This document shows positions 51,327 to 60,247 of a DNA stretch of 64,000 bases, piece after piece (the first letter of the stretch is position 1; each line of letters begins with the position of its first letter). The notes under the pieces were generated by a model. It worked only from the letters and a program-made list of their open reading frames with translations. It was not told where the DNA came from and did not search any database. The translations under genes and the position numbers were made by a program. Location: positions 186,001 through 250,000 of the forward strand of contig NZ_CP117709.1 in the NCBI RefSeq assembly GCF_028622875.1, given 5' to 3'. Source of the stretch: Streptomyces sp. MMBL 11-1 (GTDB lineage: Bacteria > Actinomycetota > Actinomycetes > Streptomycetales > Streptomycetaceae).

Positions 51327-51832
51327 CCTCCACCTGTCGCCGGGGATGGCCGCTGGCAATCGGCCTCCGTCGTCCATGGCTGACATTCGCCTGCCCCTGC
51401 GATCCGGACGTATGCACGGATGATGTGGCCGATGGTGGCGATGGGCGCGTCGAATGACGCGGATTCCCCTGTACGGCGGGGAATTGGGGGGTGTCGTGGA
51501 GAGCCGGCGTGCCTCGCGTACCGACCGGGGGTCCGCATCGCCCCGGGGTACGCGCCCGCGGAGGCGTCGGCCGTGGAGGGGCCGGACACGCACATCCGCG
51601 GACTCGTCAGAGCCCCGGTCGTCGGCCGCGGCGGTGGGCCCGCTGGGGCGTCTCGTTCTGCCCGGTCGTCGGCCGCGGCAGTGGGCCCGCTGGGGCGTCT
51701 CGTTCTGCCCGGCCGTCAGCGCGGCGGCGTCCTGTGGACGCTCGTCGCCGGCATGGCACGGCCGCCGCGAGGTCGGTGCGCGAGCCCCGCGGCCAGGCCG
51801 GCCAGGTCGCCCTTCCGGCGAATCCGGTCAGG
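51327..51832. other. 506-bp intergenic region upstream of gvpO
   Basis: No supported gene. It separates the gas-vesicle operon start from the convergent-side end of the VOC gene and should hold the gvp promoter. I cannot place -10/-35 elements with confidence. The only clear structure is the 47-bp tandem duplication at 51614-51707. Several open frames cross it, but only because of the repeated GC-rich sequence. Confidence 0.7.
51614..51707. repeat. 47-bp tandem duplication
   Basis: Two adjacent 47-bp units (51614-51660 and 51661-51707) beginning CCCGGTCGTCGGCCGCGGC and ending GGCGTCTCGTTCTG, with one mismatch (G/A at unit position 20). A decayed third start (CCCGGCCGTCAGCGCGG) follows at 51708. 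It lies about 290 bp upstream of gvpO. Confidence 0.93.
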
Positions 51833-52234
51833 TCAGGTCGTCGCCGTACGGCTCCCGCCGCTGGGTGCGCGGCTCAGGTCCACGACGCAGAAGATGTTGT
51901 CGTCCGGGTCGGCCAGAACAACGAAGTCCGGCTCGGGCGGGTAGAGGTCCCACTCGACGCTCTGCGCGCCGAGGCCGAGCAGTCGCCGGACCTCCCTCTG
52001 CTGTTCCTCGGCCGAATCCGTGAACAGGTCCAGGTGGATACGAGGGTGCGGCTCGGCCGGGGAGTCGCTGCGCAGCAGGCCAAGCGCCCGGCCGGAGCCG
52101 TCGGCGTGGTCGAGCGTTCGCCATGTTTCGCTCGCCCACTGCGGACTGTCGACCAGGTTCAGCGCCGCGGTCCAGAAGGCCACCGCTCGCGGGAGGTCCG
52201 TGACACCGACGACAGGCATTCCGAGTCTCAACAT
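51833..52234 (-). CDS. VOC-superfamily (glyoxalase/bleomycin-resistance-like) protein
   Basis: 133-aa two-module VOC protein: GVTDLPRAVAFWTAALNLVD at the N-terminus, PRIHLDLFTDSAEEQQREVR, and a C-terminal FVVLADPDDNIFCVVDL. This is the DUF/glyoxalase-like type common in Streptomyces. Metal ligands are not obvious beyond one His/Glu set. ATG 52234 fits the family start. 25 bp before the LLM oxidoreductase stop on the same strand; function unknown. Confidence 0.88.
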   Translation of the reverse strand: MLRLGMPVVGVTDLPRAVAFWTAALNLVDSPQWASETWRTLDHADGSGRALGLLRSDSPAEPHPRIHLDLFTDSAEEQQREVRRLLGLGAQSVEWDLYPPEPDFVVLADPDDNIFCVVDLSRAPSGGSRTATT

Positions 52235-52259
52235 GCGGCCGAGCGTAACAAGGCGCCCT

Positions 52260-53240
52260 TCAGACCCGCGTGCTGTCCGGCTTGAGCTGTCGGAGACGCC
52301 CGTCGAGTTCACGCCGGTAGAAGTCGATGAAGCCGTCGGGGTCGGGGCCCGCGTTCTGCATGACCAGCCTGTCGAAGCCCGCGTCGACGAACTGCTGGAC
52401 CACCTCGACGTACCGTCCGGGGTCCGCCCCGCAGGCGAACCTCTCCAGGATGTCCTCCTCGCGCACGGTGGTGGTCGCGGCATCGAAGTTGACCGGATTG
52501 GGCAGCTCGCTCATCACCTTCCACCCGGTCAGCGCCCACCGCGAAGTCTCCAGAGCGGCGCGCGCGGCGATGTGCGCGTCCGGCGCCCAGGCCATCGGGA
52601 CCTCCCCGTAGCACGGGCCGCTGCCGCCGGCGTCCCGGTAGTGGCGGACGATGCCCGGCTTGTCCTCCGTGGCGAACAGGCCGTCGCCCAGCTCGGCCGC
52701 GATGCGGGTCGACTCCCGGCCGCTGGCCGCCACCGCGATCAGGGGCAGCTCGTCGGGGAGGTCGAAGACCCGGGCGTCCCGCAGCCGCAGATGCTTTCCC
52801 TCGTAGGACTGATAGCCCCCGCGCCACAGCAGTCGGATGATCTCCAGGGCTTCCCTGAGCATTTCGTGGCGGGTGCTGACCGCGTCGGGGAAGCCGGGAC
52901 CGACGACGTGTTCGTTGAGCCGCTCCCCCGAGCCGACGCCCAGGACGAAGCGGCCCTCCGCGAGCAGCGCGAGCGTCGCCGCCGCCTGAGCGATGACGGC
53001 GGGGTGGTAGCGCACGGTGGGGCACGTCACCCCGGTCGCCAGACCGATCCGTGACGTCCTGGCCGCGATGCTTCCCAGCACCGTCCAGGCGAACGGCGAA
53101 TGCCCCTGGTTGTCGAGCCAGGGGTGGTAATGATCGCTGATCTCCACGAAGTCGAAGCCCGCCTCCTCGGCGAGCACGGCCTGCCTGACCAGCTCCGCCG
53201 GGCCGAAAGCCTCCGCCGCCAGCTTGTATCCCACCTGCAT
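52260..53240 (-). CDS. F420-dependent LLM-class oxidoreductase (TIGR03557-like)
   Basis: 326-aa TIM-barrel flavin/F420 enzyme. Signatures: VEISDHYHPWLDNQGHSPF, WTVLGSIAARTSRIGLATGV, CPTVRYHPAVIAQAAATLAL, FVLGVGSGERLNEHVVG and LIAVAASGRESTRIAAELGD. This matches the glucose-6-phosphate-dehydrogenase-like (FGD) subgroup; relatives oxidise or reduce varied substrates. ATG 53240 has GAGGAAT upstream; the longer frame is not supported. With the nitroreductase at 25163, it indicates an F420-using host. Confidence 0.92.
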   Translation of the reverse strand: MQVGYKLAAEAFGPAELVRQAVLAEEAGFDFVEISDHYHPWLDNQGHSPFAWTVLGSIAARTSRIGLATGVTCPTVRYHPAVIAQAAATLALLAEGRFVLGVGSGERLNEHVVGPGFPDAVSTRHEMLREALEIIRLLWRGGYQSYEGKHLRLRDARVFDLPDELPLIAVAASGRESTRIAAELGDGLFATEDKPGIVRHYRDAGGSGPCYGEVPMAWAPDAHIAARAALETSRWALTGWKVMSELPNPVNFDAATTTVREEDILERFACGADPGRYVEVVQQFVDAGFDRLVMQNAGPDPDGFIDFYRRELDGRLRQLKPDSTRV

Positions 53241-53393
53241 GTGATTCCTCGCTCCGCATGCGTCATGGCCGCTTTGTCCGCATAGAGGTACCCCCTGATC
53301 TCCGCGCGTAACGCATGCCGCCCACGGCGCGGGGGCCGGTGGCGGAGCCCGTACGGCGCTTGCTCCACTCAGGACGGGCATCCGTCCCGCGGC

Positions 53394-54356
53394 TCAGTGG
53401 AGGTCATCGGGTGTGAGGTCGGGGCGCAGGCGGTGCCAGGAGGGCTGGCGCAGGCGCCCGGCCCTGGTGCGGGCCGTGTAGCGGACCTCTCCGACCAGCC
53501 GGGGCTCCACCCACCGGGCCCCGGTCACCGCGGGCCGCTCGGTGAACGGGCAGGTGTCGGACGCCGTGGCGTGGAGGAGGGCTGCGAGGGTGGTGCGTTC
53601 GGCGTCGCTCCAGCCGGTGCCGACGCCACCGACGTAGCGGAGCCTCCCGCCGGGGGCCGGCCGGCCCATGAGGAGGGCGCCGGGCAGGGGGGCGAGGCGG
53701 CCGTGGCCGGGCAGCCAGCCGCCGACGACGATGTCCTCTGTCCGCACGTGCCGGATCTTGATCCACGCCCGGGAGCGGACACCCGGTTCGTAGAGGGAGG
53801 TGCGCCGTTTGGCGACGAGTCCCTCGAAACCGGCGGACCGCGTCATCTCCAGAGCCTGCTGACCGTGCCCGACGACCGCCGCCGGGGTCGACCACGCGGG
53901 TCCGCCCAGGTCCAGGGATTCCAGGACGGCGCGGCGCTCGGAGTACGGGGTGCGGGTGAGCCGGCTCGTGCCGAGGAACACGACGTCGAAGAGCATCAGG
54001 TGCACAGGCGTCTTCGCGGCCATCCGGGCCGCCCTGGCCCGGGAGCCGGCAAGTCCCATCCGGGGCTGCAGCCGCTGGAAGTCGCCGCGCCCCTCGTCGT
54101 CCAGGGCGACGATCTCCCCGTCCAGCACGGCGGGGCGGGAGCCCAGCACCGGCCCCAGCCCCGCGAGCTCGGGGTAGGCGGGGGTGATGTCGGCGCCGGA
54201 GCGGGAGCGCAGCTGCAGCGAACCGTCACCGGGGAGGTAGATCACGCACCGCTGACCGTCCTGCTTCACCTCGTACGCGTACGAGGTGTCCTCCGAGGGC
54301 GGGGGCAGCCGCCCGGGGGTCGCGAGCATCGGTGCGATGCGGGGCAGACGCGCCAC
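53394..54356 (-). CDS. ATP-dependent DNA ligase of the NHEJ (LigD-ligase/LigC) type
   Basis: 320-aa ligase. Adenylation motif I YEVKQDGQRCVIYL (lysine nucleophile in K-x-DG), then SRSGADITPAYPEL, VLDGEIVALDDEG, LMLFDVVFL, FEGLVAKRRTSLYEPG and WIKIRHVRTEDIVVGGWLPG. An OB-fold C-terminus follows (YVGGVGTGWSD, EPRLVGEVRYTARTRAGRLR). There are no polymerase or phosphoesterase domains, so it is the stand-alone ligase form. GTG 54356 start, 20 bp after the ku stop: a two-gene NHEJ operon. Seals double-strand breaks held by Ku. Confidence 0.93.
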   Translation of the reverse strand: MARLPRIAPMLATPGRLPPPSEDTSYAYEVKQDGQRCVIYLPGDGSLQLRSRSGADITPAYPELAGLGPVLGSRPAVLDGEIVALDDEGRGDFQRLQPRMGLAGSRARAARMAAKTPVHLMLFDVVFLGTSRLTRTPYSERRAVLESLDLGGPAWSTPAAVVGHGQQALEMTRSAGFEGLVAKRRTSLYEPGVRSRAWIKIRHVRTEDIVVGGWLPGHGRLAPLPGALLMGRPAPGGRLRYVGGVGTGWSDAERTTLAALLHATASDTCPFTERPAVTGARWVEPRLVGEVRYTARTRAGRLRQPSWHRLRPDLTPDDLH

Positions 54357-54376
54357 GGCACTGTCCCGGCCCTCGG

Positions 54377-55405
54377 TCAGGAGGCGCTCCGTTTCCTCGC
54401 CGTGCGCTGGGTGCCGGCCGTCTTCTTCGCCGTCGTCCTCTTCGCCGCGGCTGTCTTCTTCGTCCCGGCGGTCTTCCCGGCGCCCGCCTGCCGGCCGGTG
54501 GTCTTCTTCGACGCGCCGGTCCTGCGGCCGGTGGTCGTCCTTCCGGACGGGGCGGCCTTCTTCGACGCGGTCTTCTTCCGGGGCCGCATCTCGTGCACCG
54601 TGGCCTCCCCTCCCCCACGCTCCCCGCGGCTCTCCTTCGCCGCCTCGACCGACGCGTTCAGCGCGGCCATCAGGTCCACGACCTTGCCCTCCTCCGGCTC
54701 CTCGCCCTCGGCGGGCTCCGGAAGCTCCTTGCCCTCCGACTTCGCCGTGAGCAGTTCCTCCAGGGCGTCCCGGTAGGTGTCCCGGAACCCGCTGATGCTG
54801 TCCAGGGCCATGGTGTCGGTCAGCTGGACAGCCCTCTCGATCTCGTCGTCGTCCAGCTCCACCTGCCTCGGGGCCAGGGACTCGGGGCTGCGGATCTCGT
54901 CCGGCCAGCGCATCGAGTGCAGCACGATCGCCCCTTCCCTGACCCGCAGCAGCCCCAGCCGCTCACGGTTGTGCCAGGCGAACTTCGCGACGGCCACCTT
55001 GTCCGAGCGTTCCAGCGCCCGGCGCAGCAGCGTGTAGGGCTTCTCGGCGACCTTTCCGTCGATCGCGAGGTAGTAGGAGTCGCTGATCCGGATCGGATCG
55101 ACGCTGTCGGCGTCCACGAAGGCGACGATCTCGATGGCTTTCGCGGTGGGCAGCGGAATCCGGTCCAGTTCCTCGTCCGTGATCGGAACCGTCTGCTCCT
55201 TGGAGAGCTCGTAGCCCTTGCCGATCTCGTCCTGCGACAGTGCTTCGCCGTCCAGCTCGCAGACCTTCCGGGTGCGCACACGTCCGAGGTCCTCCAGGTG
55301 GACCTGGCGGAAGTGGATCGAGTGGTCCTGGGTCGCGGAGACGACCTTCACCGGGATGGTGACCAGGCCGAAGCTGATCGCACCGGTCCACAAAGGCCTC
55401 GGCAT
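54377..55405 (-). CDS. ku: Ku DNA end-binding protein
   Basis: 342-aa bacterial Ku. MPRPLWTGAISFGLVTIPVK at the start, RTRKVCELDGEALSQDEIGK, KPYTLLRRALERSDKVAVAK and IRSPESLAPRQVELDDDEIE give the beta-barrel ring. The last ~80 residues are a Lys/Arg/Thr/Ala tail built of KKT/KKA units, the usual basic extension that threads DNA ends. Start ATG 55405 with GGAGG (the six upstream codons MGMEVG are unlikely). First gene of ku-ligase. Confidence 0.95.
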   Translation of the reverse strand: MPRPLWTGAISFGLVTIPVKVVSATQDHSIHFRQVHLEDLGRVRTRKVCELDGEALSQDEIGKGYELSKEQTVPITDEELDRIPLPTAKAIEIVAFVDADSVDPIRISDSYYLAIDGKVAEKPYTLLRRALERSDKVAVAKFAWHNRERLGLLRVREGAIVLHSMRWPDEIRSPESLAPRQVELDDDEIERAVQLTDTMALDSISGFRDTYRDALEELLTAKSEGKELPEPAEGEEPEEGKVVDLMAALNASVEAAKESRGERGGGEATVHEMRPRKKTASKKAAPSGRTTTGRRTGASKKTTGRQAGAGKTAGTKKTAAAKRTTAKKTAGTQRTARKRSAS

Positions 55406-55550
55406 GCCTACCTCCATGCCCACTGCGGGCTGGGTCGCCGTGCGGGTTCTCGAACCCCCACCACATTCTCAGCACCATTCATGGGTCCGCGCCATTCGTC
55501 AGGTGTCCGCGACGGGCTTCGTCCTTCGTGCGACGACGGTGATCACGAAG

Positions 55551-55591
55551 GACGGCGGCGGGGCGCTTCGGCGTCGCGCCCCGCCGCCGTC
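55551..55591 (-). terminator. 16-bp perfect hairpin after the ThuA/ricin gene
   Basis: GACGGCGGCGGGGCGC (55551-55566), 9-nt loop, GCGCCCCGCCGCCGTC (55576-55591), 70 bp beyond the stop at 55662. Terminates the secreted-protein operon before ku. A minor CACCGTC/GACGGTG pair lies at 55621-55649. Confidence 0.85.
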
Positions 55592-55661
55592 ACCGGCCCG
55601 GTGGAGACGGCCGGTCCCGTCACCGTCGCCCTCCGCGCCGATGACGGTGTCAAGGGGTCAC

Positions 55662-57422
55662 TCAGCCGGGGAGGACCCATTTCTGGTTGGCGCCGGTCCC
55701 GCAGGTCCACAGATGCAGCCTGGTGCGGTCGGCCGAGGAGACGCCCTCGGCGTCGAGGCACTTGCCGGAAGCGGGGTTCTTCAGCGTCCCGTCACTCTGC
55801 GGGACCCACTTCTGCGCCCCGGTGTCATTGCACCCGTACAACTGGATCCTGGTCCCGTTCGCCGTACCGGCACCACTGACATCCATGCACTTGCCGAGCG
55901 CCCGCAGCGTACTGTCCGTGCCCACCGTCCACTTCTGGGCAGCCGACTGATTGCACGTGAACAGCTGGATCTGCGTCCCGTCCGCCGACACACCACCCGC
56001 CACGTCCACACACTTGCCACCGATACCGGTGACAGCACCCTCCCTCGGCCCCGTCGAACCGCCGAGTTCCTTGATCCGGACGTTGCGGAAGGACACGTCG
56101 TCGCCGTCGCCGTGGTTCTGCAGGCCGATATGGCCCTGCTGGAGGCTGCGGGCGGGGTCGGTGTTGGTGAAGTCGTTGATCTTACGGCCGTTGAGGAAGA
56201 GCTGGAGGCGCTCGCCCTCGACCCGGATCTCGTAGGTGTTCCACTCCCCCGGCGGATTCAGGGCCGCGTCCCGGACGGCGAGGTCGGCTGACTTGAAGCC
56301 GTAGACGGAGCCGGTGGTGCGGTCGGGGCTGTCGGTGGCGTCGATCTGGATCTCGTAGCCGTTGTCGACGGCCGACCACGGGTCGTCGGAGGCCGGGAAG
56401 CCCACGAAGACACCACTGTTGTCGTCCCCGCTCTGCCGCCAGTCGAGCTTGAGGGAGTACGACCGGTACTCCTTGGCCTGGTACCAGTACAGGCCCAGAC
56501 CGCCCTGGGAGGTGAGGGTGGCGTCGGCGTGGGTGAAGGAGCCGGGCCCGGCCTGCTTCCAGCCGGTGGTGCCCGAGGAGCCGAAGAGCGTGATGTAGCC
56601 GGTCTCGGGGCGGCAGTCGGCCTCCGTCAGCTCCGCGGCCCAGCGGATGCCGCCGAGGAGGTGCCGACGGAAGGCGGGGTCGGTGTAGGAGTCCTCGGTG
56701 TGGCCGCCGCCGGTGTAGAAGGCACGCCCGCCGGCGTAGTCCTTGCACCAGGCGATGGGATGGTCGGCGCCCATGGTGCCGCCGCTGTAGGTGGACTCGT
56801 CGAGCGAGGCCAGGACGTGCGCGGTGGTGCGCGGGTTGCTCCGGTAGTCGTACCACTCGTCGGTCCGCTGCCAGTTGGGGCCGAGGTGGGCGGTGGCGTC
56901 GTGGGCGCGGTCCTCCACGTTGACCGTGGCCTGCTGAATGTGCGGGTGGGACTTGAACAGCGCCCCGGCCAGACCTCCGTACCAGGCCCAGTCGTATTCG
57001 GTGTCGGCCGCCGCGTGGATGCCGACGTAGCCGCCGCCTGCCGCGATGTATCCCTCGAAGGCGGTCTGCTGGGTGGCGTTGAGGACGTCGCCGGTGGTGG
57101 AGAGGAAGACGACGGCCTCGTATCCGGCGAGGTTCGAGGGGGTGAAGGCGGCGGCGTCCTCGGTGGCGGTGACGGTGAAGTTGTTGGCGGCACCCAGGTC
57201 GCGCAGGGCGGTGACGCCTTCGTCGATGGAGGAGTGGCGGAATCCGGCGGTCTTGGAGAAGACCAGGACGTCGTACGCGGGGTCGGCGGCGGCCGCCACG
57301 CGGGCGGGGGTGTCGGGAGTCGCGGCCGTGGAGACGGCGGCGGGCAGGGCGGTGGCGGCGAGCAGGCCGCAGGCGCCCCAGGTGGCGAGGTGTCCGAGAG
57401 GTCGGAGCGGTCGTCGGCTCAT
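55662..57422 (-). CDS. Secreted ThuA-DUF1080-ricin B lectin protein
   Basis: 586-aa exported protein. Twin-Arg-like signal (MSRRPLRPLGHLATWG, hydrophobic to ~35). ThuA-like glutamine-amidotransferase fold ~48-270: YDVLVFSKTAGFRHSSIDEG, GYVGIHAAADTEYDWAWYGG, GRAFYTGGGHTEDSYTD. DUF1080/concanavalin-like domain ~280-450: KQAGPGSFTHADATLTSQGG, NGYEIQIDATD, GEWNTYEIRVEGERLQLFLN. Ricin B trefoil ~455-586 with three Q-K-W repeats (NQSAAQKW, NDTGAQKW, TGANQKW). ThuA proteins act on disaccharides such as trehalose; the other modules suggest binding and cleaving plant or fungal glycans. The lectin DNA is nearly identical to that of the upstream gene, which it overlaps by ATGA. Confidence 0.92.
   Translation of the reverse strand: MSRRPLRPLGHLATWGACGLLAATALPAAVSTAATPDTPARVAAAADPAYDVLVFSKTAGFRHSSIDEGVTALRDLGAANNFTVTATEDAAAFTPSNLAGYEAVVFLSTTGDVLNATQQTAFEGYIAAGGGYVGIHAAADTEYDWAWYGGLAGALFKSHPHIQQATVNVEDRAHDATAHLGPNWQRTDEWYDYRSNPRTTAHVLASLDESTYSGGTMGADHPIAWCKDYAGGRAFYTGGGHTEDSYTDPAFRRHLLGGIRWAAELTEADCRPETGYITLFGSSGTTGWKQAGPGSFTHADATLTSQGGLGLYWYQAKEYRSYSLKLDWRQSGDDNSGVFVGFPASDDPWSAVDNGYEIQIDATDSPDRTTGSVYGFKSADLAVRDAALNPPGEWNTYEIRVEGERLQLFLNGRKINDFTNTDPARSLQQGHIGLQNHGDGDDVSFRNVRIKELGGSTGPREGAVTGIGGKCVDVAGGVSADGTQIQLFTCNQSAAQKWTVGTDSTLRALGKCMDVSGAGTANGTRIQLYGCNDTGAQKWVPQSDGTLKNPASGKCLDAEGVSSADRTRLHLWTCGTGANQKWVLPG
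55677..56061. repeat. 385-bp direct repeat, copy A (ricin lectin segment)
   Basis: Identical to 57431-57815 except one base (A at 55794 versus G at 57548). The match begins and ends abruptly at the lectin-domain borders. Encodes the C-terminal carbohydrate-binding domain of the ThuA protein. Points to recent module duplication or gene conversion. Confidence 0.95.
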
Positions 57423-60247
57423 GGCAGGATCCATTTCTGGTTGGCGCCGGTCCCGCAGGTCCACAGATGCAGCCTGGTGCGGTCGGCCGAGGAGACGCCC
57501 TCGGCGTCGAGGCACTTGCCGGAAGCGGGGTTCTTCAGCGTCCCGTCGCTCTGCGGGACCCACTTCTGCGCCCCGGTGTCATTGCACCCGTACAACTGGA
57601 TCCTGGTCCCGTTCGCCGTACCGGCACCACTGACATCCATGCACTTGCCGAGCGCCCGCAGCGTACTGTCCGTGCCCACCGTCCACTTCTGGGCAGCCGA
57701 CTGATTGCACGTGAACAGCTGGATCTGCGTCCCGTCCGCCGACACACCACCCGCCACGTCCACACACTTGCCACCGATACCGGTGACAGCACCCTCCCTC
57801 GGCCCCGTCGAACCGGAGGTGGTGACGGTGAACTCGTCCACGTCGAAGAGGGCTCCGCCGCCGCCCTTGAAGACGAGGTGGAGCGTGGTGGTGCCGGCCG
57901 GGCGGTTGGTCAGGTTCGTGGAGACGTCCTGGAACGTCTCCCAGCCTCCGGTGACGGGGACGGCCACGGAGCCGAGCAGGGCGCCGGTGGGTGATCCGGC
58001 ACGTACCTCCAGTGTGCCGCCGGCTCCGGCGGAGGAGACGCGGGCGGTCAGTTCGGTGGCGTTGTCGAGGGCGTAGGGCGTGAAGGAGATCCAGTCGCCG
58101 TTCTCGATGTTGCCCACGGTCTTGCCGCCCCGGGCCGCGGCGTGGTCGACGACCGTCACGCCGGCGGAGCCGCCGTAGTGCTCGGCCTGGCGGTGGCTGG
58201 GCTGGCTGATGTGCTCGTCGTGCGTGGTCAGGGCGGGCTGCCCACCAGCTCCCTTGTCGGTGTACTCGGCGTCCCAGACGCCGAAGATATTGGCGTTGGG
58301 GTCGTGCTCGCCGTCGGCGATGGTCTGTACGGTTCCGGAGCAGCCGGTGGCCGAGGTCTGCGGGTGGCCATGGCTGTCGTGACCGATGATGAAGGTGACC
58401 TTGACCTTCGAGCAGTCGATGGTGCCGTCCTCCGGGTCGGTGACGGTCACCTCGAACGGAACGGCGGCGCCCGGGTCGATGATGCGGCCGTCGACGGGCA
58501 GTTCCAGCTTCACGGAGGGTGCGGTGTTGCCCACGGTCACGGTGACGGAGGCTGTGGCGGTCAGGCCGGTACCGTCGGAGACGGTCAGCTCCGCGGTGTA
58601 CTGGCCGTTGGCCGTGTAGGTGTGCGTGGGGTCGGGCGACGTCGACGTACCGCCGTCACCGAACTTCCAGGCGTAGCTCAGGGGGTCGCCGTCGGGGTCG
58701 GAGGTCCCCGCCGAGGAGAACCGCACGGCGAGCGGGGCCTGGCCGGAGGTGCGATCGGCCTTGGCCTCGGCGAGTGGGGAGCGCCCGCCGGACACGTTCT
58801 CGATGCGGTAGACCGCGCTGTTCGCGTCCCCGTTGAAGTAGCCGGTGCCGTAGTCGAGCACGTACAGCGCGCCGTCGGGTCCGAAGGCCATGTCCATGAC
58901 CTGGGTGCCCTGCCAGGGGAAGGCGTTGATGGACTGCACGGTGCCGTCGTCGGCCTGCTCGATGCGCTTGATCCACTTGCGGCCGAACTCGCCCGCGAAG
59001 AAGTCCCCGTCGAAGCTCTCGGGGAACTTGACCGGGGAGGTCGAGGCCGCGTCGTAGCGGTAGACCGGGCCTCCCATGGGGGATTCGGAGCCGCTGCCGA
59101 ACTCCGGGACCGAGCCGCCGTCGTACGGGACCCAGGCGGGCTGAGCCGCGGGGAGGTCGGTCAGGCCGGTGTTGTTGGGCGAGGTGTTCCTCGGCGCGGA
59201 ACAGGAGAAGGCGGATCCGGACGTCGAGTTGGCGAAGTCGTAGTCGACGTAGGCGTTGTTCTTGCCGGTGCAGTAGGGCCAGCCGTAGTTGCCGGCCTTG
59301 GTGATCCGGTTGAACTCGACCTGTCCGGCGGGGCCGCGGGTGGTGCTCGCGGTACCCGCGTCGGGGCCGTAGTCGCCGAGGTAGACCGTGCCGGTGGGCT
59401 TGTCGACGGTCATCCGGAAGGGGTTGCGGAATCCCATGGCGTAGATCTCGGGCCGGGTCTTCGCGGTGCCGGGGGCGAAGAGGTTGCCCGCCGGTATGGA
59501 GTAGCCTCCGTCGGCGTTGACCTTGATCCGGAGCACCTTGCCGCGCAGGTCGTTGGTGTTGCCCGACGAACGCTGGGCGTCGTAGGCGGGGTTGCGGTTC
59601 GCCCGCTCGTCGATGGGGGTGTAGCCGTCGGAGGCGAAGGGGTTGCTGTCGTCGCCGGTGGAGAGGTACAGGTTGCCCTGCGCGTCGAAGTCGATGTCGC
59701 CGCCGACGTGGCAGCACAGGCCTCGGCTGGCGGGGACGTCCAGGACCCGCTTCTCGCTGGCGGTGTCCAGGGTGCCGTCCGTCCTGAGGACGAATCGGGA
59801 GAGCCGGTTGACCCCGTCGAAGGGGGCGAAGTCGGCGGCCGAGCCGGTCGCGGGGGCGTCCCCGGCGGGGGTGTTCAGCTTCGGGGCGTAGTAGAGGTAG
59901 ACGAAGCGGTTGGTGGTGAAGGCGGGGTCGACTCCGACGCCTTGGAGTCCCTCCTCGTCGTGCGAGTAGACGTCCAGCTTGCCGGCGACCTTGGTGGTGC
60001 CGCCGGCGTCGGTGCGGCGCAGGGTGCCGTCCCGCGAGGTGTGCAGGACGGACCGGTCCGGCAGGACGGCGAGCGTCATCGGCTCGCCGGTCTCGGCCAC
60101 CCCCTTGGCAAGGGTGACCTGTTGGAACTCCGGTGCCGCGGGGGCGGCTTCGGCCGATCTCTGCTGGAAGGTGAGGGCGCCCGCGGCGGCGAGCAGAGCG
60201 CTGGCGAGCGCCGCGAGGGGCCGGGTGAGTCTCCTGTGCACGCGCAT
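57419..60247 (-). CDS. Secreted PQQ-type sugar dehydrogenase with PKD, CBM and ricin lectin modules
   Basis: 942-aa exported multidomain enzyme. Signal peptide 1-34. Glucose/sorbosone dehydrogenase beta-propeller ~40-485: LAVLPDRSVLHTSRDGTLRR, DEEGLQGVGVDPAF, CCHVGGDIDFDAQGNLYLST, FRNPFRMTVDKPTGTVYLGD, MDMAFGPDGALYVLDYGTGY. PKD domain ~487-570 (SYAWKFGDGG, HTYTANGQYTAELTV). An Ig-like segment, CBM6-like module ~685-810 (NIENGDWISFTPYALDN) and ricin B lectin ~812-942 follow. It probably oxidises sugars on a polysaccharide surface outside the cell, using PQQ. ATG 60247 has GGAGG. It overlaps the ThuA gene downstream (ATGA): one operon with two lectin-tagged enzymes. Confidence 0.93.
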   Translation of the reverse strand: MRVHRRLTRPLAALASALLAAAGALTFQQRSAEAAPAAPEFQQVTLAKGVAETGEPMTLAVLPDRSVLHTSRDGTLRRTDAGGTTKVAGKLDVYSHDEEGLQGVGVDPAFTTNRFVYLYYAPKLNTPAGDAPATGSAADFAPFDGVNRLSRFVLRTDGTLDTASEKRVLDVPASRGLCCHVGGDIDFDAQGNLYLSTGDDSNPFASDGYTPIDERANRNPAYDAQRSSGNTNDLRGKVLRIKVNADGGYSIPAGNLFAPGTAKTRPEIYAMGFRNPFRMTVDKPTGTVYLGDYGPDAGTASTTRGPAGQVEFNRITKAGNYGWPYCTGKNNAYVDYDFANSTSGSAFSCSAPRNTSPNNTGLTDLPAAQPAWVPYDGGSVPEFGSGSESPMGGPVYRYDAASTSPVKFPESFDGDFFAGEFGRKWIKRIEQADDGTVQSINAFPWQGTQVMDMAFGPDGALYVLDYGTGYFNGDANSAVYRIENVSGGRSPLAEAKADRTSGQAPLAVRFSSAGTSDPDGDPLSYAWKFGDGGTSTSPDPTHTYTANGQYTAELTVSDGTGLTATASVTVTVGNTAPSVKLELPVDGRIIDPGAAVPFEVTVTDPEDGTIDCSKVKVTFIIGHDSHGHPQTSATGCSGTVQTIADGEHDPNANIFGVWDAEYTDKGAGGQPALTTHDEHISQPSHRQAEHYGGSAGVTVVDHAAARGGKTVGNIENGDWISFTPYALDNATELTARVSSAGAGGTLEVRAGSPTGALLGSVAVPVTGGWETFQDVSTNLTNRPAGTTTLHLVFKGGGGALFDVDEFTVTTSGSTGPREGAVTGIGGKCVDVAGGVSADGTQIQLFTCNQSAAQKWTVGTDSTLRALGKCMDVSGAGTANGTRIQLYGCNDTGAQKWVPQSDGTLKNPASGKCLDAEGVSSADRTRLHLWTCGTGANQKWILP
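57431..57815. repeat. 385-bp direct repeat, copy B (ricin lectin segment)
   Basis: Partner of 55677-56061 at an offset of 1754 bp; one mismatch in 385. Encodes the C-terminal lectin of the sugar dehydrogenase. The two copies flank almost the whole ThuA coding region, so recombination between them would delete it. Confidence 0.95.

Noticed and set aside
51420..52285. Several plus-strand frames across the 47-bp tandem repeats
   Set aside because: They exist because the repeated GC-rich DNA lacks stops; the translated repeat has no family features and part overlaps the VOC gene antisense.
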